Shown here: positions 44,788 through 53,196 of the stretch, one piece after another | Layout of the letters: the number at the start of each line of letters is the position of its first letter | How positions within the stretch are numbered: position 1 is the first letter of the stretch | Assembly (NCBI RefSeq): GCF_902712875.1 | Contig: NZ_LR743509.1 | Span: 4,106,001 to 4,170,000, forward strand | Origin: Hyphomicrobium sp. ghe19 | GTDB taxonomy: Bacteria > Pseudomonadota > Alphaproteobacteria > Rhizobiales > Hyphomicrobiaceae | Length of the DNA: 64,000 nucleotides | Direction: 5' to 3' | Program-made: the position numbers and the translations under genes | Notes under the pieces: model-generated | Databases searched by the model: none | What the model was told of the DNA's origin: nothing | What the model saw: only the letters and a program-made list of their open reading frames with translations

Positions 44788-45786
44788 ATGTGCAATTGCT
44801 GTCCCGTCCAGAGCGCGCAGCCTGCCCTCGACCGTTCAGATGTATCGCCGGCGAATATGGTCTTCGTCCCGAGCGGCGTCTTTCGCATGGGATCAGACGA
44901 TCACTATCCTGAAGAGGCCCCTACCCACCGCGTTGCCGTAGACGGATTCTGGATCGACGAGGCGCCCGTCACCAACGGGCAGTTTCGAGCCTTCGTCGAG
45001 GCGACGGGCTATAAGACGTTCGCCGAAATTCCTCCAAACGCCAAAGATTATCCCGGCGCGCTGCCTCACATGTTGAAGGCGGGATCGCTCGTCTTCCGTC
45101 CGCCGGCCGGACCAGTCGGCCTTCGCGATTGGAGCCAGTGGTGGGAATTTCGTTTCGGCGCCGATTGGCGGCATCCCTATGGCAAAGGTACCTGGATCAA
45201 GGGTCTTGATGATCACCCCGTCGTCCACGTGGCCTACAAAGACGCCGAGGCTTACGCGCGTTGGGCCGGTAAAGAGCTGCCGACCGAAGCCGAGTGGGAA
45301 TACGCAGCCCGAGGCGGTCTCGAAGGAGCGGAATTCGCGTGGGGCGATGAACTTACGCCTGGCGGCCGCCATATGGCCAATACGTGGCAAGGAAATTTCC
45401 CGCACGAAAATATGAAACTCGACGGCTACGAGCGGACGTCCCCCGTCAAGGCGTTCCCGCCGAACGGCTATGGCCTCTACGACATGATCGGAAATGTCTG
45501 GGAGTGGACGACCGATTGGTACGTGCCAAAGCATCCAGCCGAAGCCGCAAAGACCTGCTGCGTCCCCACGAATCCTCGGGGTCCACGAGAGGATCAAAGT
45601 TACGACCCCGGCCAACCGCAGATCAAGATTCCGCGCAAGGTTTTGAAGGGCGGCTCTCACCTTTGCGCGCCGAACTACTGCCGCCGCTACCGCCCGGCTG
45701 CACGTCACCCAGAGCCGGTCGACACTTCAGCGAGTCACGTTGGCTTTCGTTGCATCATCAGAAGCAAAAAAGGAGAAGAAACATGA
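44788..45786 (+). CDS. Formylglycine-generating enzyme (FGE/SUMF1 family)
   Basis: 332 residues. FGE text throughout: MVFVPSGVFRMGSDDHYPEE, HRVAVDGFWIDEAPVTNGQF, ELPTEAEWEYAARGG, YDMIGNVWEWTTDWY and KVLKGGSHLCAPNYC. Cys293 and Cys298 in the last motif have the five-residue spacing of the copper-binding cysteines of aerobic FGE (Cys336/Cys341 in human). It oxidises the active-site Cys of sulfatases to formylglycine, in the cytoplasm before export, as no signal peptide is seen. Substrate: surely the sulfatase at 46257. Its TGA overlaps the next ATG. The first 23 residues may not be part of it (ATG 44857 is an alternative). Confidence 0.93.
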   Translation: MCNCCPVQSAQPALDRSDVSPANMVFVPSGVFRMGSDDHYPEEAPTHRVAVDGFWIDEAPVTNGQFRAFVEATGYKTFAEIPPNAKDYPGALPHMLKAGSLVFRPPAGPVGLRDWSQWWEFRFGADWRHPYGKGTWIKGLDDHPVVHVAYKDAEAYARWAGKELPTEAEWEYAARGGLEGAEFAWGDELTPGGRHMANTWQGNFPHENMKLDGYERTSPVKAFPPNGYGLYDMIGNVWEWTTDWYVPKHPAEAAKTCCVPTNPRGPREDQSYDPGQPQIKIPRKVLKGGSHLCAPNYCRRYRPAARHPEPVDTSASHVGFRCIIRSKKGEET

Positions 45787-46154
45787 AAAGCTTCAAAACG
45801 CTTCCTCTCATCGCGTTATCGGGAATTTTCTTCTTTTCGGACATCAACTTCGAAGCGATCACGAGAGGCGGATCGCCGCTCGCGGGCACACCAGCCGCCG
45901 AAGCGCGGGTCGGACGGCCAAGGACGGCACGATCCTTCGCCGGCCATCATCGCCGTGTTGATCGGCGGGTGGACAGACGCGTCGACCGTAGGGTGGCGCG
46001 GCGGCACGGCTACTGGAGAAATGGTGTTTGGATCGCCACGGGCGTTGCTGTCGGTGCGGCTGCGGCAGGCAATACGTGTGCGTACTACTGGAACCGTTGG
46101 CACACCACCGGAAGCCGCTACTGGCGCGACATATACTACGACAACTGCGGCTGA
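45783..46154 (+). CDS. Secreted basic protein with RVDRR repeats
   Basis: 123 residues, coupled to the FGE gene by ATGA. A signal-like hydrophobic start (LPLIALSGIFFFSD) is followed by a strongly basic stretch with three RVDRR repeats and a related RVARR. A short hydrophobic run (GVWIATGVAVGAAAAG) and an aromatic C-terminus with two Cys (NTCAYYWNRW, YYDNCG) follow. No family recognised; similar HGYWRNG-V-W tails occur in small envelope proteins of rhizobia. It may bind anionic (for example sulfated or phosphate) polymers, which is inference from charge and position. Confidence 0.65.
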   Translation: MKSFKTLPLIALSGIFFFSDINFEAITRGGSPLAGTPAAEARVGRPRTARSFAGHHRRVDRRVDRRVDRRVARRHGYWRNGVWIATGVAVGAAAAGNTCAYYWNRWHTTGSRYWRDIYYDNCG

Positions 46155-46256
46155 TTTTGCAGTGCGTGGAGCGGTGCGCGTTCGAGCGGGCACTCTGAAA
46201 ACGAGCTTTCTAGAGATCGATTGGGAATAGCAATCGGAATGGAAGGATAACGCGTC

Positions 46257-47975
46257 ATGGGTACCGACTCAAAGGACGACAAAGATACGATCCAAAGTCC
46301 GTGCACGCTCGACCGCAGAAACATCCTTAGAAGCAGCGCTTCTTTCCTGGCGTTGTCGACGGCATTGAGCACTCGCGCTCTTGCACAAGAAACGCAGCCG
46401 AGGGTGCCTTCTCCATCATCAGGCGGCAAACCCAATATTCTCGTCATCTTTGGCGACGACGTCGGGCAGACCAACATCAGCGCGTATGGCCTCGGTGTGG
46501 TGGGCTACAAAACGCCCAACCTCGATCGCCTTGCCAAAGACGGTATGATGTTTACCGACTACTATGCTGAAAATAGCTGTACGGCCGGGAGATCGACCTT
46601 CATCACCGGTCAGTCGTGCCTACGAACGGGCCTTTCGAAGGTCGGCATCCCCGGGGCGACGGTCGGGTTACAAGCGAGCGACATTACGATTGCGCAGGCC
46701 CTGAAGCCTCTCGGCTACGCCACCGGACAATTCGGCAAGAATCATCTCGGCGATCGCAACGAATATCTTCCGACGGTGCACGGCTTCGACGAGTTCTTCG
46801 GCAACCTCTATCACCTCAACGCCGAGGAAGAACCGGAGCGGCCGTATTGGCCGAAGGACGATCCGGCGTTCACGAGCGTCAACTCCCCACGCGGCGTTAT
46901 TCATAGCTGGGCGACCGACAGCGATGACCCCACCGAAGAGCAGCACTGGGGCCGTGTCGGCAAGCAAAAGATCGAAGACACCGGCCCCCTCACCCGCAAG
47001 CGCATGGAGACGATCGACGATGAAACAACGGCCGCCTGCATCGATTACATGGGGCGGCAGGTCAAGGCCGGAAAGCCTTTCTTTATCTGGATGAACTTCA
47101 CCCGCATGCATGTCTTCACGCATGTCCGCGAGTCGATGCGTGGGAGATCTGGCATGCCGGGCAATGAATACGCGGACGGCATGCTGGAGATGGACGACGA
47201 TGTCGGCAAGCTGACCAAGGCGCTCGATGATCTCGGAATTACCGAGAATACCATTGTCGTTTTCACGACCGACAACGGCCCCAACCAGTTCACGTGGCCG
47301 GATGCGGCGACGACGCCCTTCCGGTCTGAGAAAGATACGAACTGGGAAGGCGCGTTTCGTGTTCCCGCATTCGTCCGCTGGCCGGGGAAAATCAAAGCCG
47401 GCGAAGTCTCGAATGAAATTGTCTCGGGCCTCGACTGGTTTCCAACCTTGCTCGCTGCTGCCGGTGACCCAGGCGTTAAAGATCGCCTGCTCAAAGGCTG
47501 GCAACCGGACGGCAGCACGACAAACTTCCGCAATCATCTCGATGGCTTCAATCAGCTCGACTATCTCACCGGCAAGAGCCCGAAGAGCGCGCGCGAGGAG
47601 TTTGCCTACTTCGATGACGACGGCGATCTGGTCGCCTACCGCTTCCGGAACTGGAAGGCCGTATTCATGGAGCAGAAGAAGCCGGGCGGCTTCCCAGTAT
47701 GGTACGAACCGCTCACCGAGTACCGCATCCCCAAGCTCTTCAACCTGCGTATGGACCCCTATGAGCGGGCCGACGTGGTTTCCGATCAGTACGATGATTG
47801 GCGCGTCAAAAACGCCTATCTCATGGGCGAGGTGACGTTCCACGCCGCGGCGTTCCTCGACACGTTCAAGGAGTACCCACCGAGCCAGCGGCCGGCGAGC
47901 TTCAGCATCGATCAAGTGCGCGCGAACGTCGACCGGGTCATCAACAAAGTGTTCCAAAATCGCGGCCTCGATTAG
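46257..47975 (+). CDS. Tat-exported arylsulfatase-type sulfatase
   Basis: 572 residues. Twin-arginine signal LDRRNILRSSASFLALSTAL at 18-37. Sulfatase fold with metal-binding Asp67-Asp68 (VIFGDDVGQTN), active-site Cys108 in NSCTAGRSTFITGQ, and FTTDNGPNQ for the C-terminal metal ligands. The signature is C-T-A-G-R; the usual consensus is C-x-P-x-R, but Ala at that place is tolerated in many bacterial sulfatases. Formylglycine is made from Cys108 by the FGE two genes upstream, and Tat export of the folded, modified enzyme fits that order. Hydrolyses a sulfate ester in the periplasm; substrate unknown. An unrelated 523-codon frame on the other strand is a shadow. Confidence 0.93.
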   Translation: MGTDSKDDKDTIQSPCTLDRRNILRSSASFLALSTALSTRALAQETQPRVPSPSSGGKPNILVIFGDDVGQTNISAYGLGVVGYKTPNLDRLAKDGMMFTDYYAENSCTAGRSTFITGQSCLRTGLSKVGIPGATVGLQASDITIAQALKPLGYATGQFGKNHLGDRNEYLPTVHGFDEFFGNLYHLNAEEEPERPYWPKDDPAFTSVNSPRGVIHSWATDSDDPTEEQHWGRVGKQKIEDTGPLTRKRMETIDDETTAACIDYMGRQVKAGKPFFIWMNFTRMHVFTHVRESMRGRSGMPGNEYADGMLEMDDDVGKLTKALDDLGITENTIVVFTTDNGPNQFTWPDAATTPFRSEKDTNWEGAFRVPAFVRWPGKIKAGEVSNEIVSGLDWFPTLLAAAGDPGVKDRLLKGWQPDGSTTNFRNHLDGFNQLDYLTGKSPKSAREEFAYFDDDGDLVAYRFRNWKAVFMEQKKPGGFPVWYEPLTEYRIPKLFNLRMDPYERADVVSDQYDDWRVKNAYLMGEVTFHAAAFLDTFKEYPPSQRPASFSIDQVRANVDRVINKVFQNRGLD

Positions 47976-47997
47976 ACGGCGAACGAAGAGCATCAGG

Positions 47998-49026
47998 ATG
48001 AGAATGCCCGGAACCGTTGCGTCGGTCGTGCGCAAGCTGGCGATCGCCGGCCTGATCACAACGCTGTGTTTCGTTAGACTCACTGGCGCTGTCTCAGCGC
48101 AAACCGATGCGCTTCCCTCTTGGAACGCAGGCCTGGTGAAGCAACGCATAATCGATTTCGTCGGCAGGGTGACGAAGGATGGCGGTGCGGATTTCGTGCC
48201 AGAGGCACACCGCATCGCCGTCTTCGATAACGATGGCACGCTATGGGCCGAGCAGCCGATCTATTCCCAATTTCAGTATGCCATCGATCAAGTCTCGGCG
48301 CTGGCACCCGCTCATCCGGAGTGGAGCAGCAAAGAGCCGTTCAAAGGCATCCTTGCGGGCGACACGAAGGCGGCTTTGGCATCCGGAGAAAGAGGCGTCG
48401 CCGAACTCATGGCGGTGACCCACTCCGGCATGACGACCGAAGCATTCGGGATAACCGTCGATAAATGGCTCGAAGACGCCCGCCATCCGACGACCCATCG
48501 CCCGTATACCCAAATGGTCTACCAGCCGATGCTTGAGCTTATGAAATTCCTTCGTGCGAATGGGTTCAAGACCTTCATCGTGTCGGGCGGCGGCGTCGAA
48601 TTCATGCGCCGCTTCGCCGAACGGGTTCACGGCATACCGCCGGAGCAGGTGGTTGGCTCATCGGGCACGGTCAAGTTCGAAATGGACGCCGAAGGCCGCC
48701 CGTTGCTCGTCAAAGAGTCGACCATCGATTTCATCGACGATGGGCCGGGCAAGCCCGTCGGGATCAATCGCTTCATCGGCCGCCGCCCGATCTTGGCATT
48801 CGGCAATTCCGATGGCGATCAGCAAATGCTGGAATGGACCGCCGCAGGGGAAGGTCCACGTTTCATGGGACTCGTGCATCACACGGATGCGGCACGCGAG
48901 TGGGCTTACGACCGCAAATCTCCCATCGGCAAACTCGATAAGGCGCTAACCGAGGCGACAGCCAAAGGTTGGATGGTCGTCGATATGAAGGCCGACTGGA
49001 AGGACGTGTTCCCGCCGGAAAATTAG
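47998..49026 (+). CDS. Exported HAD-superfamily phosphatase
   Basis: 342 residues. Signal peptide ends near AVSA-QT (residue about 34). HAD motif I is AVFDNDGTLW (nucleophile Asp77, acid Asp79), motif II FIVSGGG, and motif IV AFGNSDGDQQM. The cap is inserted after motif I, as in phosphoserine-phosphatase-like members. As it is exported, it would dephosphorylate a periplasmic substrate. It lies 22 bases after the sulfatase, so the two may act on one sulfated/phosphorylated compound. Confidence 0.88.
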   Translation: MRMPGTVASVVRKLAIAGLITTLCFVRLTGAVSAQTDALPSWNAGLVKQRIIDFVGRVTKDGGADFVPEAHRIAVFDNDGTLWAEQPIYSQFQYAIDQVSALAPAHPEWSSKEPFKGILAGDTKAALASGERGVAELMAVTHSGMTTEAFGITVDKWLEDARHPTTHRPYTQMVYQPMLELMKFLRANGFKTFIVSGGGVEFMRRFAERVHGIPPEQVVGSSGTVKFEMDAEGRPLLVKESTIDFIDDGPGKPVGINRFIGRRPILAFGNSDGDQQMLEWTAAGEGPRFMGLVHHTDAAREWAYDRKSPIGKLDKALTEATAKGWMVVDMKADWKDVFPPEN

Positions 49027-49061
49027 AAGCTTGAGCCCAGCGGTTGATGTAGGAGCTTACA

Positions 49062-49298
49062 GTGTCGTTTATCGACTATTTCGCCATCTTCATTCTCATC
49101 ATTCTGCTCCTCTCCGGTGTTGCCGCGTTCGTTGCGCTTGGTATGGCGCCCGGCTACATCGCGAAGAAGCGCCATCATCCCTGGCCCGAGGCCGTTGAGG
49201 TGGCCGGCTGGGTCACGCTCATCTTTGGCTTTGTGCTCTGGCCGCTGTCGCTCATTTGGGCCTACCTCGACGTCCCAAGGCGGGAGACGCCGAGATGA
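49062..49298 (+). CDS. DUF3302 small membrane protein (YiaW/YibI-like)
   Basis: 78 residues with two membrane helices (FAIFILIILLLSGVAAFVAL, then VAGWVTLIFGFVLWPLSLIW) and the conserved linker AKKRHHPWPEAVEVAGW. In E. coli, DUF3302 proteins (YiaW, YibI) are paired with HlyD-like proteins (YiaV, YibH), and the same pairing is seen here: its TGA overlaps the ATG of the HlyD-like gene. Role unknown. Confidence 0.88.
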   Translation: MSFIDYFAIFILIILLLSGVAAFVALGMAPGYIAKKRHHPWPEAVEVAGWVTLIFGFVLWPLSLIWAYLDVPRRETPR

Positions 49299-50235
49299 TC
49301 GCGTTTTTTTTTGACGTCTATCTGCTTCTTCTGTTTGTTCTGGTCTGGTTCAAGATCGTTCCTTTCAATTTGTTCTGGAAGATCTCGCCGATCCTGGTGC
49401 TGCTCGTGCTGCTTGTCGGCCTCTTCATCCCGATGGGATGGGGAGCGCCGTCGGGGCCAATTCTCGTCGGCCGTCATTCCGTAGCGATCGTGCCCGACGT
49501 CGCAGGCGAAGTGATCGACGTGCCCGTTACGCCAAACGCGCCGCTTAAAGCCAACGATGTACTCTTCCGCATCGATCCAGTTCCCTTCGAAGCGCAAGTG
49601 AAGGCGCTTGAGGCTCAACTTAGCCTGGCGCAGCTACGCCTCAACGAAATGTCCGAGCTTGTCGCGAAAGCAGCGGGGCGCCGGTTCGATGTCGAGCAAC
49701 GGCAATCGGAGGTCAAGCAGTTCGAGGCCCAGCTCGAAAGCGCGAAGTGGAACCTCGATAAGACGGTCGTGCGGGCGCCTGCCGATGGATATGTGACGAA
49801 CGTGGCCCTGAGGAAGGGTGCGCGTGTGGCTTCGCTACCACTTACGCCGGTCATGGCATTCATCGATACGTCCGAGGCATTCGTCGGTACGGAAATCTCG
49901 CAAATTTACGCGCGCTACATCGAGCCCGGGCAACATGTCGAGGTTACATTCAAATTCCTGCCGGGCGAAATTTTCACCGGACAAGTGGAGACCACGCTGC
50001 AGGCAGTGTCTACGGGTCAGGTACAGCCATCCGGCTGGCGGTCACTCCGAAGTCGATAGAAGCCGCGCCGTTTGTCGTTCGCTTGAAGCTCGATGATGCA
50101 GACGTTTTGCGGCGCTTACCAGCTGGAAGCACAGGCGAAGCAGCCATCTTCACCGACCACGTGACGGCAAGTCATGTGATCCGCCGCGTCATGCTGCGAA
50201 TGACGGCCATCGTCAATTACGTCAATCCATTTTAG
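49295..50235 (+). pseudogene. HlyD/YibH-like membrane fusion protein gene with a frameshift near its 3' end
   Basis: From ATG 49295 the frame encodes two N-terminal membrane helices and an HlyD-type core (SVAIVPDVAGEVIDVPVTPN, alpha hairpin, TVVRAPADGYVTNVALRKGA). It ends early at 50059 in GQVQPSGWRSLRSR. A one-base shift at about 50033-50035 restores the expected tail (LAVTPKSIEAAPFVVRLKLD ... IVNYVNPF) to a stop at 50233-50235. The lesion removes the last 67 residues of the barrel region. It is either a recent inactivating deletion or a sequencing error; everything else in the gene looks intact. Confidence 0.8.
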
Positions 50236-50251
50236 GGCGCGAGGTAATGTC

Positions 50252-51901
50252 ATGAAAAATCGCCGGGACTTCCTATTGGAAAGCATTGCTGCCGGAATTG
50301 CCGCAATCCACCTTCCTCGCCTTCTTACATCAGCCAAAGCCGAGAGCTCCGTCCGGGCGCCGGCGATGCCAGCCGCTAACCCTTGGCTTGCAGACAGTGT
50401 CTACCCCACATCCCACTTCAATCCTGGCGCAACCGACTCTGTGCTTTTTGCGGGACCGGTGAATGGACGCCAGCTCACCAAAGACGACGTAAAGTTCGTT
50501 CCGACCGTCATCACATCCAACCCCGCGATCAAAAAAGTTGGCAACGAGACGATTGCCTTCGCGAGTGGAGCTGTGGGCGTGCGCAAGCTGCGCCTCACAG
50601 GCAAGCTGATGGAGGCCGGCAACTTTGTCGCTTACCCTGGCTTCGAGGCCGACGCTGCAAAGGCGACGGACGAAACGATCCAGGCCGTCCTCGATAAGCT
50701 CGACAAAGCGGAACGTGCTAGGAACGAGGGTGAGATCGTCAACGCGCTCTCGTCCATGGAAAGCATGGGCTTGAATCTGCAGACCGGCATAAATGGCGTC
50801 TACAATCTCTTCGACAAGGACGGCTACCACTATTGTGTGTTCGGCGGCACCAAGGTCCTGAAGTGTTTCGACGACAACGATCCGAAGGCGCCTCTCCGCA
50901 TCGTCGCCTCCAAGAACTTGGTCGAAGACCTGCCACCCGACGTCGCGAAATCCGTGTCGCGGATCATCGGATTGGCCATGACGTATGATGGCTACCTTGC
51001 CGCGGCGGCGCCTGGCGCAGCCCTCATTATTGACCGCAATCTCAACGTCAAATCGTTCGTGGGATTTGGCGACGAAGCTGTCGATAACTCAATATGTATT
51101 GACGAGAAAGGAGGCGTCTACGTCGTCACCAGCAAGCGGATGCTTCGGCTGGCCTGGACGGGAGAAAAACTCTCGACCAGCGAGAGCGATGGCGCATGGG
51201 AGTCGTCCTATGAATCCATGGATCCTGCGAAAGCGATGGCCATGGGTGCGATCTCGCGCGGCTCCGGCACAACACCAACGCTGATGGGATTCGGGGACGA
51301 CCCCGATAAGCTCATTGTCATCGCTGATGCCGCCGAAACGGGAACCAACCTCGTCGCATTCTGGCGCGAGAAGATTCCCGACGATTTCAAGCAGAGGCCC
51401 GGTACGTTGTCTCGGCGCATTGCCGACCAGATCAAGATCGACATTTCAAAGCTCACGATCGAGCCTTCCCCCAGCGTCCTCGGCTATGGTGTCGCTGTTA
51501 TTAATGGCAGCTATCCCGAGCCCTTTCCCAAGCCCGGTCCGCCAAACCAGTTCACGGCGGGTATCACGCGCAAAGCCCCGCTCGGAGTACAGAAGTTTAC
51601 TTGGAACCCCGAAGCCAAGAAGTTCGAGAAGGCGTGGATCAACATGGAGGTGGACAACTCCGACATCATGGTCCCTGTCGTGTCAGCCGCAACCAACATG
51701 ATCTATTGCGCCTCCAAAGTGGATGGCAATTACGCTTATGTTGGACTCGATTGGACAACGGGGGCGAAAAAGCAAACTTGGCTATTTCCCGACGATAGCC
51801 GAAAGTGGAACGCGCTTGGAGGGATCACCACGATCCTCGAGGACGGCGACCTTCTTATCGGCGGAGCTTTTGCGATCAAGCGCGTGATCGACACACCCTA
51901 G
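50252..51901 (+). CDS. Tat-type exported protein of unknown function, possible beta-propeller
   Basis: 549 residues with a twin-arginine start (MKNRRDFLLESIAAGIAAIH) and GAGGTAATG spacing upstream. The mature part has repeated short blades such as GINGVYNLFDKDGYHYCVFG, AAPGAALIIDRNLNVKSFVG and ICIDEKGGVYVVTSKRMLRL. This suggests a beta-propeller-like fold, without a motif I can assign to an enzyme class. Last gene of the sulfatase cluster, 16 bases after the HlyD-like gene. It may be a periplasmic binding or enzymatic partner. A REP-like hairpin follows the stop. Confidence 0.7.
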   Translation: MKNRRDFLLESIAAGIAAIHLPRLLTSAKAESSVRAPAMPAANPWLADSVYPTSHFNPGATDSVLFAGPVNGRQLTKDDVKFVPTVITSNPAIKKVGNETIAFASGAVGVRKLRLTGKLMEAGNFVAYPGFEADAAKATDETIQAVLDKLDKAERARNEGEIVNALSSMESMGLNLQTGINGVYNLFDKDGYHYCVFGGTKVLKCFDDNDPKAPLRIVASKNLVEDLPPDVAKSVSRIIGLAMTYDGYLAAAAPGAALIIDRNLNVKSFVGFGDEAVDNSICIDEKGGVYVVTSKRMLRLAWTGEKLSTSESDGAWESSYESMDPAKAMAMGAISRGSGTTPTLMGFGDDPDKLIVIADAAETGTNLVAFWREKIPDDFKQRPGTLSRRIADQIKIDISKLTIEPSPSVLGYGVAVINGSYPEPFPKPGPPNQFTAGITRKAPLGVQKFTWNPEAKKFEKAWINMEVDNSDIMVPVVSAATNMIYCASKVDGNYAYVGLDWTTGAKKQTWLFPDDSRKWNALGGITTILEDGDLLIGGAFAIKRVIDTP

Positions 51902-51912
51902 TTGAAGGGAAG

Positions 51913-51945
51913 CGAAGGTCCGCTTTGGGTCAAAAGCGGCCTTCG
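51913..51945. repeat. REP-like palindrome after the exported-protein gene
   Basis: CGAAGG-t-CCGCTTT (51913-51926) pairs with AAAGCGGCCTTCG (51933-51945) with a single bulged base and a six-base loop, 12 bases after the stop at 51901. The core with GGGTCAAAAGCGG is a repeated intergenic element I recall from alphaproteobacterial genomes. A weaker relative (CCGCTTTGCGTCAAAAGTG) occurs near 54167. It may also end transcription. Confidence 0.5.
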
Positions 51946-52194
51946 GCGCGGTATTGTTGCATCCGATGTGCCCTCGAAAGCAGGAATGTCTATCGATGCC
52001 GATGCTGCCCGCGCTGGACATCAATCGAACGTCGGCTAGGGGGATGACCGCCGGTCGGGCTGCAGTCCGCACTCTGTCACAACGACCTGGAAGCCGCCGT
52101 CAACCTGATGGCGCTCAGGGCCAATAACGGCGGCGAATCCCGTCGCCGCAGCGAAAGGAAGCGGCTCCAGCCTGAAGGCGGTAGCCGCTACCAG

Positions 52195-53073
52195 TTATTG
52201 CGTTTCTGCTTTGCCGATTGCGCCGAACTTGCCCGTCTGGAAATCGAGCATGGCCTGCTTGATCTCGCCGACGGTGTTCATCACGAACGGACCGTGCGCG
52301 ACCACGGGCTCGTCGATCGGCGCACCGCTCAACACCAGCAGCTTGGCGTCGCCATTGGCCGCGATGGTGATACCGCCGCCGGTTTGGCTGAGGATCGCCG
52401 TCTGCGCCTCACTGACGATCTCCTGCCCGTTGATCTCGACCTTGCCCGCCAGTACGAGGACAGAAAGCGTGTGCCCCTCCGGGACTTCGAGCGTCGCCGT
52501 CTTGCTGCGGTTGAGCTGTGCATCCCAAATGTTGATCGGCGTGAATGTGCGCGCCGGTCCTTTCGCGTCACCGAAACCGCCCGCGATGACACGCAGACGA
52601 CCTGCGGCGTTCGGGAGTGTGACCGTCGGGATGTCGGCAGCGAGCAGGGTTTGGTAGCCAGGCTTCACCGGCTTGTCTTTGGCCGGCAGGTTGACCCAGA
52701 GCTGCACCATCTCGAAGCGGCCGCCCTTCTTCGCAAAGGCTGGCGAATGGTATTCCTCATGCAGAATGCCCGAGCCGGCCGTCATCCACTGCACGTCACC
52801 GGGGCCGATCAGGCCACCAGCTCCCGTTGAATCCCGGTGCTCCACCTCACCGTCGTACACGACCGTGACAGTTTCGAAGCCCTTGTGCGGATGTTGGCCG
52901 ACGCCGCGTCGGTCCGTCGTGGGCTCGAACTTCGCCGGGCCGGCATAGTCTAGCATGATAAATGGGCTGATATGAGTGCCCTGGTCATGGTGCGAAAGCA
53001 TGGTGCGAACGGGGAACCCGTCACCGACCCAATGCTGGCGAGGGGCACTGTGGATGCCGAGGATCTGTCTCAT
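52195..53073 (-). CDS. Pirin-family cupin protein
   Basis: 292 residues from ATG 53073, with AGGAG before it; the longer frame to 53304 runs into the divergent LysR gene. Two cupin barrels: the first with the pirin metal motif (PHKGFETVTVVYDGEVEHRD, then QWMTAGSGILHEE), the second a degraded barrel with no obvious metal ligands (TLEVPEGHTLSVLVLAGKVE). Bacterial pirins are quercetinase-like dioxygenases or redox-sensitive modulators. Divergent from the LysR regulator, which probably controls it. Confidence 0.92.
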   Translation of the reverse strand: MRQILGIHSAPRQHWVGDGFPVRTMLSHHDQGTHISPFIMLDYAGPAKFEPTTDRRGVGQHPHKGFETVTVVYDGEVEHRDSTGAGGLIGPGDVQWMTAGSGILHEEYHSPAFAKKGGRFEMVQLWVNLPAKDKPVKPGYQTLLAADIPTVTLPNAAGRLRVIAGGFGDAKGPARTFTPINIWDAQLNRSKTATLEVPEGHTLSVLVLAGKVEINGQEIVSEAQTAILSQTGGGITIAANGDAKLLVLSGAPIDEPVVAHGPFVMNTVGEIKQAMLDFQTGKFGAIGKAETQ

Positions 53074-53172
53074 GCGTCGTCTCCTTTGCGAGCCCAGAAC
53101 ATGCCGGGCACATCTGAAAAGAAGATATGTGCGGGACGATTGCCGGAGTAGCTCACAGATCTTGACCAGTCC

Positions 53173-53188
53173 GTCCCATATTTGGGAC
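53173..53188. promoter_or_regulatory. Inverted repeat in the pirin-LysR intergenic region, candidate LysR operator
   Basis: GTCCCATATTTGGGAC: six-base arms GTCCCA/TGGGAC around TATT, ending nine bases before the LysR ATG. The place is right for autorepression by the regulator and control of the divergent pirin gene. Not verified by any second copy. Confidence 0.45.
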
Positions 53189-53196
53189 AATTGGGC

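Noticed and set aside
44893-45708. 271-codon frame on the minus strand
   Set aside because: Antisense shadow of the FGE gene.
45783-46154. CRISPR-like or tandem DNA repeat at the RVDRR codons
   Set aside because: The repeats are only five codons long, imperfect at DNA level and inside a coding frame; they have no spacers.
46668-48239. 523-codon frame on the minus strand
   Set aside because: It is wholly antisense to the sulfatase and the start of the HAD gene, whose motifs are clear; the antisense text has no domain and mirrors the codon bias of the plus-strand genes.
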